Shown here: one piece after another, positions 55,892 through 64,000 of the stretch
Numbering within the stretch: position 1 is the first letter of the stretch
How the letters are laid out: every line of letters starts with the position of its first letter
Assembly (NCBI GenBank): GCA_046348685.1
Contig: JAXMDT010000004.1
Location: 1-64,000 of the forward strand
DNA length: 64,000 nucleotides
Source of the DNA: JAXMDT01 sp046348685
GTDB lineage: Bacteria; Pseudomonadota; Alphaproteobacteria; Rickettsiales; UBA998
Reading direction: 5' to 3'
Notes under the pieces: generated by a model
What the model was told of the DNA's origin: nothing
Databases searched by the model: none
The model's input: only the letters and a program-made list of their open reading frames with translations
Position numbers and translations under genes: made by a program

Positions 55892-56263
55892 CTACGCATT
55901 CAGCGTAAAATAACCACCCGCGTTGATGTGTCTCATGATTTCCGGTTCCGGAATGTAGGTCATCGTACCGTCGCGCAGATTTTTGTAGCGCGTAATGTAC
56001 TGTCCCGACATGTCTTTGTAAATCGTTACCGTCTGATCGCTGACCGCGTAGACATTTTTGAATGCCTGGCGCAGCGACTCCTTGATCGCATCGAGGCGTT
56101 TTTCGTCCGCCGCCGCGATGTCCAGATTGAGCGATTCTTCCACCGCCGCCACTTTTACCGGCTCCTGCACCACTTCGGAGCGCTTTGTTACCGGTTGATC
56201 AACTGGGGCCTTGGCCGTCAGGTTGTTGGCAATCTGTTGATTCTGTACGTTTGAAATTTCCAT
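55892..56263 (-). CDS. flaG: FlaG family protein
   Basis: 123 residues. The start at 56263 (MEISNVQNQQIAN) is chosen for ATGGAGTAAGTGTT just upstream; an upstream in-frame ATG at 56290 has no such site. C-terminal FlaG core: VYAVSDQTVTIYKDMSGQYI, then MTYIPEPEIMRHINAGGYF. FlaG proteins affect filament length and lie between flagellin and fliD in many bacteria. Confidence 0.85.
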   Translation of the reverse strand: MEISNVQNQQIANNLTAKAPVDQPVTKRSEVVQEPVKVAAVEESLNLDIAAADEKRLDAIKESLRQAFKNVYAVSDQTVTIYKDMSGQYITRYKNLRDGTMTYIPEPEIMRHINAGGYFTLNA

Positions 56264-56304
56264 AACACTTACTCCATTAGGATAATGCAATTAGTGTACC
56301 GGTC

Positions 56305-56328
56305 GGGGGACGGCTCCTGCCATCCCCC
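56305..56328 (-). promoter_or_regulatory. Stable AGGA-loop hairpin between flagellin gene and flaG
   Basis: In the minus-strand mRNA the arms GGGGGA and TCCCCC, a U-G wobble and GGC/GCC close an AGGA tetraloop (10-bp stem). There is no U-tract, so it may stabilise or process flagellin mRNA or present a GGA motif to an RNA-binding protein. Confidence 0.5.
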
Positions 56329-56343
56329 TTCCAGCATTTAGTC

Positions 56344-59148
56344 TTAGCCGATCAGCTTCAGCAGGTTCTGCGGCAGCAGGTTCGCCTGAGCGAGTACCGC
56401 GATACCCGCTTGCAGTTGGACCTGTGCAGTCGAGAACTGCGTGGATTCCGCCGCGATATCCGTATCGAGGAGAACGCCACGAGCTGCGTCCTGGTTCTGC
56501 ACCGAGCTTTCAATGTTTGCCGAAGCAAAATTGAAGCGCGATTGGATCGCACCAACGTCTGCGCGAACCGAGGTAACGATGTCGATCGCCTTGTCGATCT
56601 GATCTGCGGCAGTTGCAGCAGATTCAGCCGTCAATACGTCGAGCGACAGACCACCATAGAGTTTGTACGTCGAAACGTTGCTAATGCCAACGCTGAGGGT
56701 ATCCTCAACGGTGCTGCCGACCTGGAACTTCAGCTCGGCAGAGCCATCGCCAACGCCAAACGCATCTTGCAGAGCCTGTTCGAACGAAGCAGCTTTCTCA
56801 TCGGTATCGAACTCAATCGGCACGCTGCCCGTTTTGAAGAGCAGATACTTGTTCGCATCATCGGAACTGGTGAACTTGATCCGTTGATTAGCACCGAGTT
56901 GGCTGCCAACATTGCTGGCAGTGTAATCAGTACCATTGATGGTGAACGTGATCGATCCGTTTTCGGAGCTGCCTTGCGGAGCGGTAACGCGGATGGAGTC
57001 AATTTTCACATCCGTGAAATCCGTACCGGAAAGTTCAACTGATGTACCAATCATGGTTCCCGTTACGATACCATTCGTCAGGATCGGCTCGTTTCCAGTA
57101 AAGCTGGAAACGTCACGCGTCTGATAGAAGGTAAGGCTGGAGAACGCAGCATTGATCAATTGGGCATAGCTAGCTGCACCAGCTTGATTCGTTACAGCAA
57201 GCCCACTGTTGGCACGGGTCTGGATATCGAAATAACCACCGTTATCCGAGAACAGGCGTACCGTCGTGTTTGCAGCCGGCGTCGTATCAAGGACAGTGCC
57301 TGAGTACGTGCTATCACCAATTTTAACGCTCAACGTGACGTTGTCGTTTGAGTTATAGGATGCCGTGAAACCGGAAATAGTTCCCATGAAATCCTTGTTG
57401 ATGATACCAGACGTATCCACGCCGCCAGTTTGACCGCCAGTGATCGTTGCGCTGGTTGCGGAAGCGCCGGTCGGCAGGTTGGCCGTGGCGATTGCAACAG
57501 CGGTAACGCCGTCGATCAGGGTTGGGTTTCCAGCAACTTTGCTGCGCAGAGAAATGGTGTTGCCTTCGCGAACCGCTTCGATCTGGTCCAGAATGTAATT
57601 CTGTTCCGCAGTACCGCGGTACGAATTGATTTTGGCAACCATGTTGTCAAGCGTTTCTCCAAGCGTATCGCCAATAGCCGCTTCTGTGGCACTGGTGCCT
57701 GCAGTATTGGTTGTCCAGGCGAAGTTGATACCGGTCGCGCCGCCGATCGTAATCGATGACACAAGCGGGTTACCGAAGTTAGTGGTACTGGTGAGGGCAG
57801 CATCAGCAATGTCCGGAAACACGATCTGAGACTGACCTTTCAGCTGGTTTTGGTCAGTAATAATTGCATTACCGATCGTACCCACGCCCACTACATCTCC
57901 ACCTGCAACGCCCAGGTTGTCAACACCTGACATGTAATAGTTGAAGTTGTTGACGGTGTTGGCGTTACCGTTTGCAGCAAAGCCTGCCAGTGCAAAGGTC
58001 GCAGCAGCGCCTGCAAAGGTAAGCGTCGTGCGGTTAGCAACTGTGTACGAACCGTCAGTTGTCAACTGCGAAGTCTGGAACTGAATGTTATAGGCGCCTG
58101 CACGGCCAATGATGCGAGCTGTGTAGCCATGCGTTGCGGTGCTGGCGTTAATAGTATTAACAACATCTTGCAACGTTTGGTTAGCAGCAAACGTAATAAC
58201 GTTTGTACCGTTTACAGTCAGTGTTTGACCAGTTTGAAATGGCGTACTAGCTGCTGCGGCACCGGCAGTAACAACATACGTATCAATATTCGTAGCTGTA
58301 ATTGGGCCAGTCGGACCGCCGGCAAAAAGGTTGAGGTAAGAATTAGCGCCTTGGCCAATGACAGAGCCTTCACCGAGCGCTTGCAGAGACGTGCTGCTGT
58401 CTGCATCGACAAAGAAGTTCTGTGCATCGAGACCGCCGCTATCGGAGGTGATAACCAGCGAGTTACCAACGCGTGTATAAGTCGCTTGGGAAATCGCTGT
58501 GTTTGTCGAAGCATTCAACTGGTTAACCAGGTTATCCAGTGTTTGCGTCAAGCTACCGCCAACAACGAACTGAACTGCAGTTGCGTTCGCAGCAACAGCG
58601 GTGAACGTTACGCCGTTCACGATCAAGTTTTCCGCAGCGACAATCGGATCGCTGAAGGAAACTTCGAGTTTGCCTTTAGCAGCAGCAGAATCCACGTTAG
58701 CTACGTCGACTTTCTCGGAGAGAGAGCCATCGAGCAAGGTAACGCCGTTGAAGTTAGTTTGGCTGACCAGGCGATCGATCTCTTTCGAGAGGTTCTGGAA
58801 TTCCTGGTTCAGGAAGGAGCGTTCTGCGGAGCTGAGCGAACCGGAGCCGGCTTGTACGGCAATGGCTTTCTGGCGTTGCAGAATGTCGGTGACCTGGGAG
58901 AGCGCACCATCAGCAACCTGCAGAAGGCTGGAGCCTTGCGAGGTGTTGATGAGGGCCATTTTCAGGGTCGTAACGTTCGTGCGGAGCGAGGTACCGGTGG
59001 ACATAGCTGCCACGTCGTCCGATGCATGCACGATGCGGTTACCGCTGGACAGACGGGCGATAGACGTCGACGCCATCGTGGACGCCTTCGAGATATTCGC
59101 CTGCGCCGAGTACGCCGCAATGTTAGTGTTGATTGAGTTGAGAGTCAT
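56344..59148 (-). CDS. Flagellin, very large (934 residues)
   Basis: Conserved N-terminal D0/D1 (NTNIAAYSAQANISKAST, SGNRIVHASDDVAAMSTGTS, about 1-175) and C-terminal D1/D0 (IQSRFNFASANIESSVQNQD, QANLLPQNLLKLIG, about 835-934). Between them are about 650 residues of Thr/Asn/Val/Ala-rich surface domain, far beyond the ~500-residue common flagellin. Ribosome site TAGGAGATTATA precedes ATG. Upstream lie a CtrA-type box and a 21-bp palindrome. The methylase gene fliB is its upstream neighbour. Confidence 0.95.
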   Translation of the reverse strand: MTLNSINTNIAAYSAQANISKASTMASTSIARLSSGNRIVHASDDVAAMSTGTSLRTNVTTLKMALINTSQGSSLLQVADGALSQVTDILQRQKAIAVQAGSGSLSSAERSFLNQEFQNLSKEIDRLVSQTNFNGVTLLDGSLSEKVDVANVDSAAAKGKLEVSFSDPIVAAENLIVNGVTFTAVAANATAVQFVVGGSLTQTLDNLVNQLNASTNTAISQATYTRVGNSLVITSDSGGLDAQNFFVDADSSTSLQALGEGSVIGQGANSYLNLFAGGPTGPITATNIDTYVVTAGAAAASTPFQTGQTLTVNGTNVITFAANQTLQDVVNTINASTATHGYTARIIGRAGAYNIQFQTSQLTTDGSYTVANRTTLTFAGAAATFALAGFAANGNANTVNNFNYYMSGVDNLGVAGGDVVGVGTIGNAIITDQNQLKGQSQIVFPDIADAALTSTTNFGNPLVSSITIGGATGINFAWTTNTAGTSATEAAIGDTLGETLDNMVAKINSYRGTAEQNYILDQIEAVREGNTISLRSKVAGNPTLIDGVTAVAIATANLPTGASATSATITGGQTGGVDTSGIINKDFMGTISGFTASYNSNDNVTLSVKIGDSTYSGTVLDTTPAANTTVRLFSDNGGYFDIQTRANSGLAVTNQAGAASYAQLINAAFSSLTFYQTRDVSSFTGNEPILTNGIVTGTMIGTSVELSGTDFTDVKIDSIRVTAPQGSSENGSITFTINGTDYTASNVGSQLGANQRIKFTSSDDANKYLLFKTGSVPIEFDTDEKAASFEQALQDAFGVGDGSAELKFQVGSTVEDTLSVGISNVSTYKLYGGLSLDVLTAESAATAADQIDKAIDIVTSVRADVGAIQSRFNFASANIESSVQNQDAARGVLLDTDIAAESTQFSTAQVQLQAGIAVLAQANLLPQNLLKLIG

Positions 59149-59240
59149 TATAATCTCCTACTTGGATTGTTAAAAACACACGAGCTACATGCTCATTGAA
59201 TAGCCACTACGGACTATAGGACGAGTATCAATGGTAAATA

Positions 59241-59255
59241 TTAATTAACCGTTAA
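59241..59255 (-). promoter_or_regulatory. CtrA-type binding site upstream of flagellin gene
   Basis: TTAA-CGGTTAA-TTAA on the minus strand matches the full CtrA consensus TTAA-N7-TTAA, 93 bp upstream of the flagellin ATG. The 283-bp spacer 59149-59431 holds no gene; I found no convincing sigma-28 or sigma-54 promoter in it. Confidence 0.55.
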
Positions 59256-59280
59256 TATCGTCCGCAGACAAACATATTTT

Positions 59281-59301
59281 TTACTATAATTTTTATAGTA
59301 A
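59281..59301. promoter_or_regulatory. Perfect 21-bp palindrome upstream of flagellin gene
   Basis: TTACTATAA and TTATAGTAA separated by TTT. The symmetry suits a dimeric regulator or a small hairpin. It lies 26 bp further upstream than the CtrA-type box. Confidence 0.45.
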
Positions 59302-59431
59302 TAGACACGTTGCCGATTCCTTTTGTGACGCTGAAAAGAGTAAAAGTCGACTAAAAACACTCTATATTGTGTATGGAAAATTTATTTTCGCTATTTATGG
59401 CGTTTTTGTCGCAGCTAATAGGCAACAAAAA

Positions 59432-60616
59432 TCATGCCATGTCACCTATTAACGAACGAAGCCTGGATTCGCGGATCCAACCTGTTTGAGTGTATAAATC
59501 GAGCGAGGAGGTGGGTTCAGCCAGATGGTCCATAAAACGGGCGATGCTTTGGATGGCGCGCACAATCTCCGGTTGAGCGGGTATGTAGCCATAAGCGTGA
59601 CATGTGCTGATAAGCGCGAGTTTTATTGTAGCGAAACGAACGCCAATGATGGAAATGCGCGCTGTCAGCGTCGAACCGAATCCGGAAAACGGAAACAGCG
59701 CGATGGAAAGCTGCGCCGCGATCCAGCGTTTCAAAATCGGCTGGAGGTCTTTGAACCAGAGTTGGTGATAGCAGGCGATGAGATGATGCCAGGCGTCCAT
59801 GCTGCCATCGCTAGTGATAAGATTCGGCGGATTTTTTTCAATGACCACCGAAAGCGCATGCGCCATCGACGTAATCGTCGCATCAAGGCGGGGACGCGGC
59901 GTCATCTTTGAGGCGCTGATGAGCATATTCAGTAGATGCACTAGATTAAAAGGGTCAGCAAGCGCTGCTTCCGGTACCGGCAGTCGGCCATCCGCCATTT
60001 TAAAATAAAAGGGAAGCGCGTCCTTCCATTGCGTCACCGGCATCATTTCCAAAGAACGCGCCACGGAACTGATGCGCGATAAAATACGTTCAGCCGATGC
60101 CTGTTCATTGAGCGCCTGTGTCAGGAACGTGTGGTGGATTAATATAGCGTCTTCTTCCGAGATGCCTTCCGGCAAGTAATTTTTCAGCGTGAAGGGAAGG
60201 CGCTCGACCGCCGTACCGTGCGGGTCGAACCCGCTATCGGTCAGCAATGCAAGGCGCGTCACTTCCGGGCAGGAAAGGGCTGCCGTCATCAGTTGCTGAT
60301 TGCCAAGACTGCGTGTAATGCGCGGAAAGAAATGGCAGGCATCGCCCAGAAAATCAGTGCCGCGCGTCCGGTGAATGCCGCAAAGCCCCGATTCGAATTT
60401 GACGCAATGATCGGTGACGGGATCGCGGCGCATAATGTGCTCCGCTTCGCCGGTCGTCACCGCATCCAGTAATTCAGGTGCTTCTTTTTGGTAAAGCTCG
60501 ATCGTTTCTTTCGTAACCTGCATGCCCCAGCCCTTGCAGCAGGTGTCTTCGCACTCGGCGCCGAGACACTGGAAGGTGTCGAGAAACGCGGCGCGTAATA
60601 AGGGCGTTGCCATCAC
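59432..60616 (-). CDS. fliB: Flagellin lysine N-methylase FliB
   Basis: 394 residues. The family hallmark FQCLGAECEDTCCKGWGMQV near the N-terminus and the further cysteines in DHCVKFESGLCGIH, GDACHFFPRITRSLG and ALSCPEVTRLAL match FliB (YkgJ-like Cys cluster, probably metal-binding). Relatives methylate lysines on surface-exposed flagellin domains. Its place directly upstream of the flagellin gene supports this. An ATG at 60613 is equally possible. It follows fliW by about 18 bp. Confidence 0.88.
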   Translation of the reverse strand: MMATPLLRAAFLDTFQCLGAECEDTCCKGWGMQVTKETIELYQKEAPELLDAVTTGEAEHIMRRDPVTDHCVKFESGLCGIHRTRGTDFLGDACHFFPRITRSLGNQQLMTAALSCPEVTRLALLTDSGFDPHGTAVERLPFTLKNYLPEGISEEDAILIHHTFLTQALNEQASAERILSRISSVARSLEMMPVTQWKDALPFYFKMADGRLPVPEAALADPFNLVHLLNMLISASKMTPRPRLDATITSMAHALSVVIEKNPPNLITSDGSMDAWHHLIACYHQLWFKDLQPILKRWIAAQLSIALFPFSGFGSTLTARISIIGVRFATIKLALISTCHAYGYIPAQPEIVRAIQSIARFMDHLAEPTSSLDLYTQTGWIRESRLRSLIGDMA

Positions 60617-60634
60617 ATCGCGCCTAGCAAAGAA

Positions 60635-61165
60635 TTAATTCTTCTTGGGGAAGAAATCATCGCTGAGTGCGTGGCGCACTTCGTACTTGCTATTGCGCAG
60701 GACATATTGTTCCGCCTCGCGCGTTTCCGCGTGCAGAAAAAGCGGCGCGCGTGCATTGGCAGAAAGCCGCACAGCATTAATGTCGCGGTGTACGGTAACA
60801 ACCAGCAGCAATGCCAGATGTTCAACCGGAATGCCGAGATCCTTGCAGCCTTCCTCGATATCTTTGCGCTCGATTATGGAATTGTCGATGTCGATCGGCA
60901 GGGTGATGAATGCCAACTGATGATCGTCCAGGCATTGCAGTAATTTAAAGTGCGGGAATTTTTTAACCGGAAATTCAACCAGGTTGAATCGGCGGCGGTC
61001 CGGGAAGCCGAGCATGCCCTTATCGAAGATGATCGGGTTGGTCTGGCGCACCATGATTTTGCCAAAGCGCGAGTCGATCTCAATCTCCTGCGCGTCCGAA
61101 GAAGCCAGGTGAGGAGCGAGATTACCAGATAAATCTTTTGCCATACTGTGCGTTAAGTCTCTCAT
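60635..61165 (-). CDS. fliW: Flagellar assembly factor FliW
   Basis: 176 residues with an N-terminal extension. Core motifs: IEIDSRFGKIMV, GMLGFPDRRRFNLVEFP, FITLPIDID, LALLLVVTVHRDINAVRLSA, NARAPLFLHAETREAEQYV. In FliW bacteria the protein binds flagellin and the RNA-binding regulator CsrA, linking flagellin level to translation. GGTGGA stands before the ATG at 61165; an internal ATG at 61144 is possible. Confidence 0.92.
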   Translation of the reverse strand: MRDLTHSMAKDLSGNLAPHLASSDAQEIEIDSRFGKIMVRQTNPIIFDKGMLGFPDRRRFNLVEFPVKKFPHFKLLQCLDDHQLAFITLPIDIDNSIIERKDIEEGCKDLGIPVEHLALLLVVTVHRDINAVRLSANARAPLFLHAETREAEQYVLRNSKYEVRHALSDDFFPKKN

Positions 61166-61231
61166 TGTCCACCGTAACTGATAAAAGTTAAAAAATGAAT
61201 TATCAAATTTTTCTTATGTTTCACTTTGAAA

Positions 61232-62146
61232 TTAGGTCAAGAAATCCGATAGCTTGAGGGATGAAATCCGCGCAAACACCTGGAAGGTTGCTTGCAGGAT
61301 GGATTGATCCACCGCAACCTGCGTGGAGGCGGCGACCGGATCGGATTTGGAAATCGCCTCTGCTACCCCTTTGAAATAGGTAATTGAGGATTGATGGCGG
61401 TCATTGATGTTATTCAGATCGACATAGTCCGCATCGACCCGCGCTTTCAGGGCAATTAGCTGATCGAGGCCTTCCGATACAAGCGTGAACGCACGCCCGA
61501 CTTTTGCATCATCGTCTTCCGCATGGCCTTCCAGCGCCATCGACATTCCGGCATAAATTTTCTGGAATGCCGGATCATCGGCGCGCACACCGTATTTCTT
61601 TTCGACGTTTTCCTGCGCCCGCAGAATGAAATCATCCTTGCTGCCTTTATAATAGACATCGTCCGGCACGCCGGTAGTCACGCTTTCCGGTACCGGATCG
61701 TCGATGACCGGCGCTTCGCTCGTATTTGTGCCGCCGAATAAAAAGCGGCCTTGCAAGGTTGTATTCAGTTCGCGCGATACTGACAGGCGCATGTCTTTAA
61801 TCTGCTGTTCGAACGCCAGGTCGTCTTCATTAGCACCGTTACGCGATCCGATCAGATTTTTAATATCGTCAACAATGTCGACCATGTTGTCCATGGCAGA
61901 GCCCATGGTTTTGAGACGGCTGATCGCTTCGGTATTGCTGTTGAAATAGTTATTAAGGCGCTTGAGTTTGGATTCAAGGCCGGTGAATTCTTCAACGTCG
62001 CCGTTCAGACCTTCGAAATCCTGCGACTTCAGGCCGCTGGAGATTTGCCCCTGCAAATCGAAAAGATTCGATTGCACACGCGTAAAGTCATTCAGGGTGC
62101 GTTGATGCAATGTGAATGTGCTGATGCGGTTTGTTTGTATGGTCAT
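61232..62146 (-). CDS. flgL: Hook-filament junction protein FlgL
   Basis: 304 residues, flagellin-like ends (ISTFTLHQRTLNDFTRVQSN; IGSRNGANEDDLAFEQQI; C-terminal LQATFQVFARISSLKLSDFL) and the FlgL block LQGRFLFGGTNTSEAPVID. Second junction protein between hook and filament. It follows flgK by 14 bp. Confidence 0.93.
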   Translation of the reverse strand: MTIQTNRISTFTLHQRTLNDFTRVQSNLFDLQGQISSGLKSQDFEGLNGDVEEFTGLESKLKRLNNYFNSNTEAISRLKTMGSAMDNMVDIVDDIKNLIGSRNGANEDDLAFEQQIKDMRLSVSRELNTTLQGRFLFGGTNTSEAPVIDDPVPESVTTGVPDDVYYKGSKDDFILRAQENVEKKYGVRADDPAFQKIYAGMSMALEGHAEDDDAKVGRAFTLVSEGLDQLIALKARVDADYVDLNNINDRHQSSITYFKGVAEAISKSDPVAASTQVAVDQSILQATFQVFARISSLKLSDFLT

Positions 62147-62160
62147 ATGTTAGCCCTCCC

Positions 62161-64000
62161 TTATGGCCCGACCGATTGCAGCAGCGCATCGAACAATTGG
62201 CTGGTGACCGTGATGATGCGTGCCGAAGCCTGGTAAGCGTTCTGGTAAATAATTGTATTGGCCATTTCCTCATCGACGTTGACGCCCTTCATGTTGTTGA
62301 GGCGCTCATCGAACCCGTCCTGGAGAATCTGGCTATCTTTCAATGTAGCCTCGGACTGCGTTGATTTGGATGATTGATAACCAAGAATTTCTCCAACATA
62401 TCCATCAAACGTGATCGTGGTATCATCCAGCCCGCCGGCTGCGGCAAAGGTATAATTCTGCACGCCGACTTTCGCGAGTGACTGGATTGCACTATTGTCT
62501 CCGCTGTAGCGTTGATACGTGTATTGCGGAGGATCATTTGGATCGGCCGATTGATTGCTTTGTACCATCTTGCCGAGTGAGATCAGGTTGGCATTATTTA
62601 AGAAGCGATCCTCGATATCAAAACTATAGGCGCTCCCTTTGACAGTATCGCCCGTTGCGGTGGGATCATTGCTCTTGAACAAATTATTCAGTTCAAAATA
62701 ATGCGAGAAATGGCGATTGGTGCCTGCTTCCGGTCTGGCAACATAATTGACGACGCCTAACTGTTTGCTGTCCATTTCATTGATGGCTACCGTATTTTTA
62801 GGATCATAGGTTTCGAGTTTGAGATACCCCTCCGCACCCGTATAGATACCGTTTGTGGACGGCAGCTCGACTCCATTCGCATCGACCATAAGGGCACGCA
62901 GATACGGCTGCGGCGATTGCCCGACGACGCGGTTACCCGAACCTGTCATTGCCGTATTATTATAGCGGTCGTTCAACAGATTCGTTTCGCCGTTGAAAAT
63001 GCGATAAGTGATAGTCGTCGTTGTTACCTGACCCTTAGGATCACCTTCGGCGCGCACGCCGACATCCACTGTGATATCATAATAAGGTGAGCTGACATTA
63101 CCGCTGAGATCGGCAGTGATCAATCCGGCATCGCGAACCCGTGTTTTTTCACCTGCATTGATCGTATCCCACGGCGGTGTCGCCGTCATGTTAGCAACGC
63201 TCCCCGTTGCGGCGGCAGTCGCAGTAGTATTAGCGTTGATGGTAAAGCTGTTATTAGTTGCGGATGTGATCTCAAAATATCCGGAAAGGCTGGTGTTCGA
63301 TATACCGCCGACGGCAACGCCGGGATCGCTGAGATAAACCGTATCGCCGACTTTAAACGTATGCCCGGGGGCGCTGACCGTGACAACGTTGCTTCCCAGG
63401 GATGTGCTGTAGGTGTTAGTGGCGCTCAATGCGACCTGAGGGCGCGTGGATGTAACATTGGTGATATTGGCTCCCGTGTTATCGAGTACGGTAACGCCGG
63501 TAACATAAAAATCGCCGTTCTCAGCCGAGATATTGTCGATATCGAAATCGAAACTGAAGGTAGACGGCCCAGGCACGACCGGCAATGTGTTCGTATCCGA
63601 AACAAGCTGGATATTATTAAAGTTATTGACTTCCGCTTTTACGGGAGGAGGGAAAAAGTGGTTGTTGATTTCATCGATGATCGTTTGCACGGTGGGCTGA
63701 CCTTTGCCGTAGCCGCTATCGAGGAATGACAGATCAAGATCGAGTGGGCGTACGCCCGTGTAAGCTTCATCGCTGTAAAAGAGGTAATCGGTTTTCCATC
63801 GCCATCAAGCGCGCCAATCATGACATGCCCGCTCCAGTCACTGCGGTCGGTCGATGCAACGAGACGCGTGCCGGTTAAGGACGGCGTGCCGGGATAAGCG
63901 GAGCCGTCATTGTGGATAGCATTGACCTGATCGCGCAGATTGGCCGCGAATTGATCAAGCTGCTCCAGAATGTCAGGGACTGTGCTGTCCCGGATATCTT
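62161..64000 (-). pseudogene. flgK: Hook-associated protein FlgK, 5' end outside window, one frameshift
   Basis: The C-terminal part (509 codons from 63690) ends with the FlgK signature DSQILQDGFDERLNNMKGVN, VDEEMANTIIYQNAYQASAR, LFDALLQSVG. Upstream coding sense (LEQLDQFAANLRDQVNAIHN, GTRLVASTDRSDWSGHVMIG) lies in another frame. The join is at the four-base T-run (AAAA at 63777-63780 on the plus strand), where one missing base would restore FYSDEAYTGVRPLDLDLSFL. The N-terminus is beyond the window edge. A sequencing indel is more likely than a true lesion, because the neighbouring flagellar genes are intact. Confidence 0.85.

Noticed and set aside
58129..59136. 335-codon open frame opposite the flagellin N-terminal region
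   Set aside because: Antisense shadow of a conserved flagellin; Cys/Arg/Asn-rich with no family features.
59403..59440. Sigma-54-like TGGCATG...TTGC on the minus strand near the fliB stop
   Set aside because: The GG to GC spacing is 13, not 10, bases, so it is not a sigma-54 promoter.
1..64000. tRNA, rRNA, CRISPR arrays or insertion-sequence transposases
   Set aside because: None was recognised: no cloverleaf-like segments in the spacers, no regularly spaced repeats, and no transposase motifs in the reading frames.

Overview
The window reads as a piece of an alphaproteobacterial chromosome, mostly moderate in GC. Evidence for the class: a DivL-type kinase with tyrosine in place of the phospho-acceptor histidine, the dusB-ntrB-ntrC-ntrY-ntrX block, a fused ispDF gene, metX-metW, the lpxC/bamD/recN/ligA neighbourhood, two gene-transfer-agent (GTA) tail genes, and a perfect TTAA-N7-TTAA (CtrA-type) site upstream of the flagellin gene. 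LpxC and BamD show a Gram-negative envelope, a PHA synthase indicates storage granules, and the right end holds a flagellar filament operon. I cannot fix the order or genus.

Layout. 1-5.9 kb: a 5'-truncated zeta-toxin-like P-loop protein, ahcY, divL, purU. 6-8.9 kb (minus): chorismate mutase, hisC, tyrA, separated by a 152-bp multi-hairpin element from metX-metW (plus) and a nitronate-monooxygenase-like gene. 12.4-21.6 kb (minus): SH3 protein, trkA, and the nitrogen-sensing operon dusB-ntrB-ntrC-ntrY-ntrX. 21.7-24 kb (plus): ispDF, pgpA and a broken cinA-like gene.

24-38 kb is accessory. It holds a broken RTX gene, an AT-rich tandem pair of related unknown genes, a 4.5-kb module of unknown proteins, and two GTA tail genes (g12-like and g13-like). 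The two GTA genes are split by a convergent LOG-family / cytidine-deaminase-like gene pair, which is the most unusual arrangement in the window. Most genes between 23.8 and 30.5 kb are interrupted by closely spaced frameshifts while the coding sense continues in the next frame. That looks more like uncorrected indels or very recent decay than old pseudogenes.

38-53.5 kb is housekeeping again: phaC, a Pro/Gln-rich lipoprotein, a frameshifted class I aminotransferase with hom and glpX, a secreted lyase-like protein, lpxC, a GNAT acetyltransferase, bamD, recN, ligA, prmA and dksA. 53.6-64 kb (minus) is the filament operon flgK-flgL-fliW-fliB-flagellin-flaG-fliD-fliS. It includes a 934-residue flagellin and, beside it, a flagellin lysine methylase. 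flgK runs off the right edge and carries one frameshift.

The DivL homologue and the CtrA-type box before the flagellin gene suggest that a Caulobacter-like DivL-CckA-CtrA circuit controls motility here. This is inference, because ctrA and cckA are not in the window.
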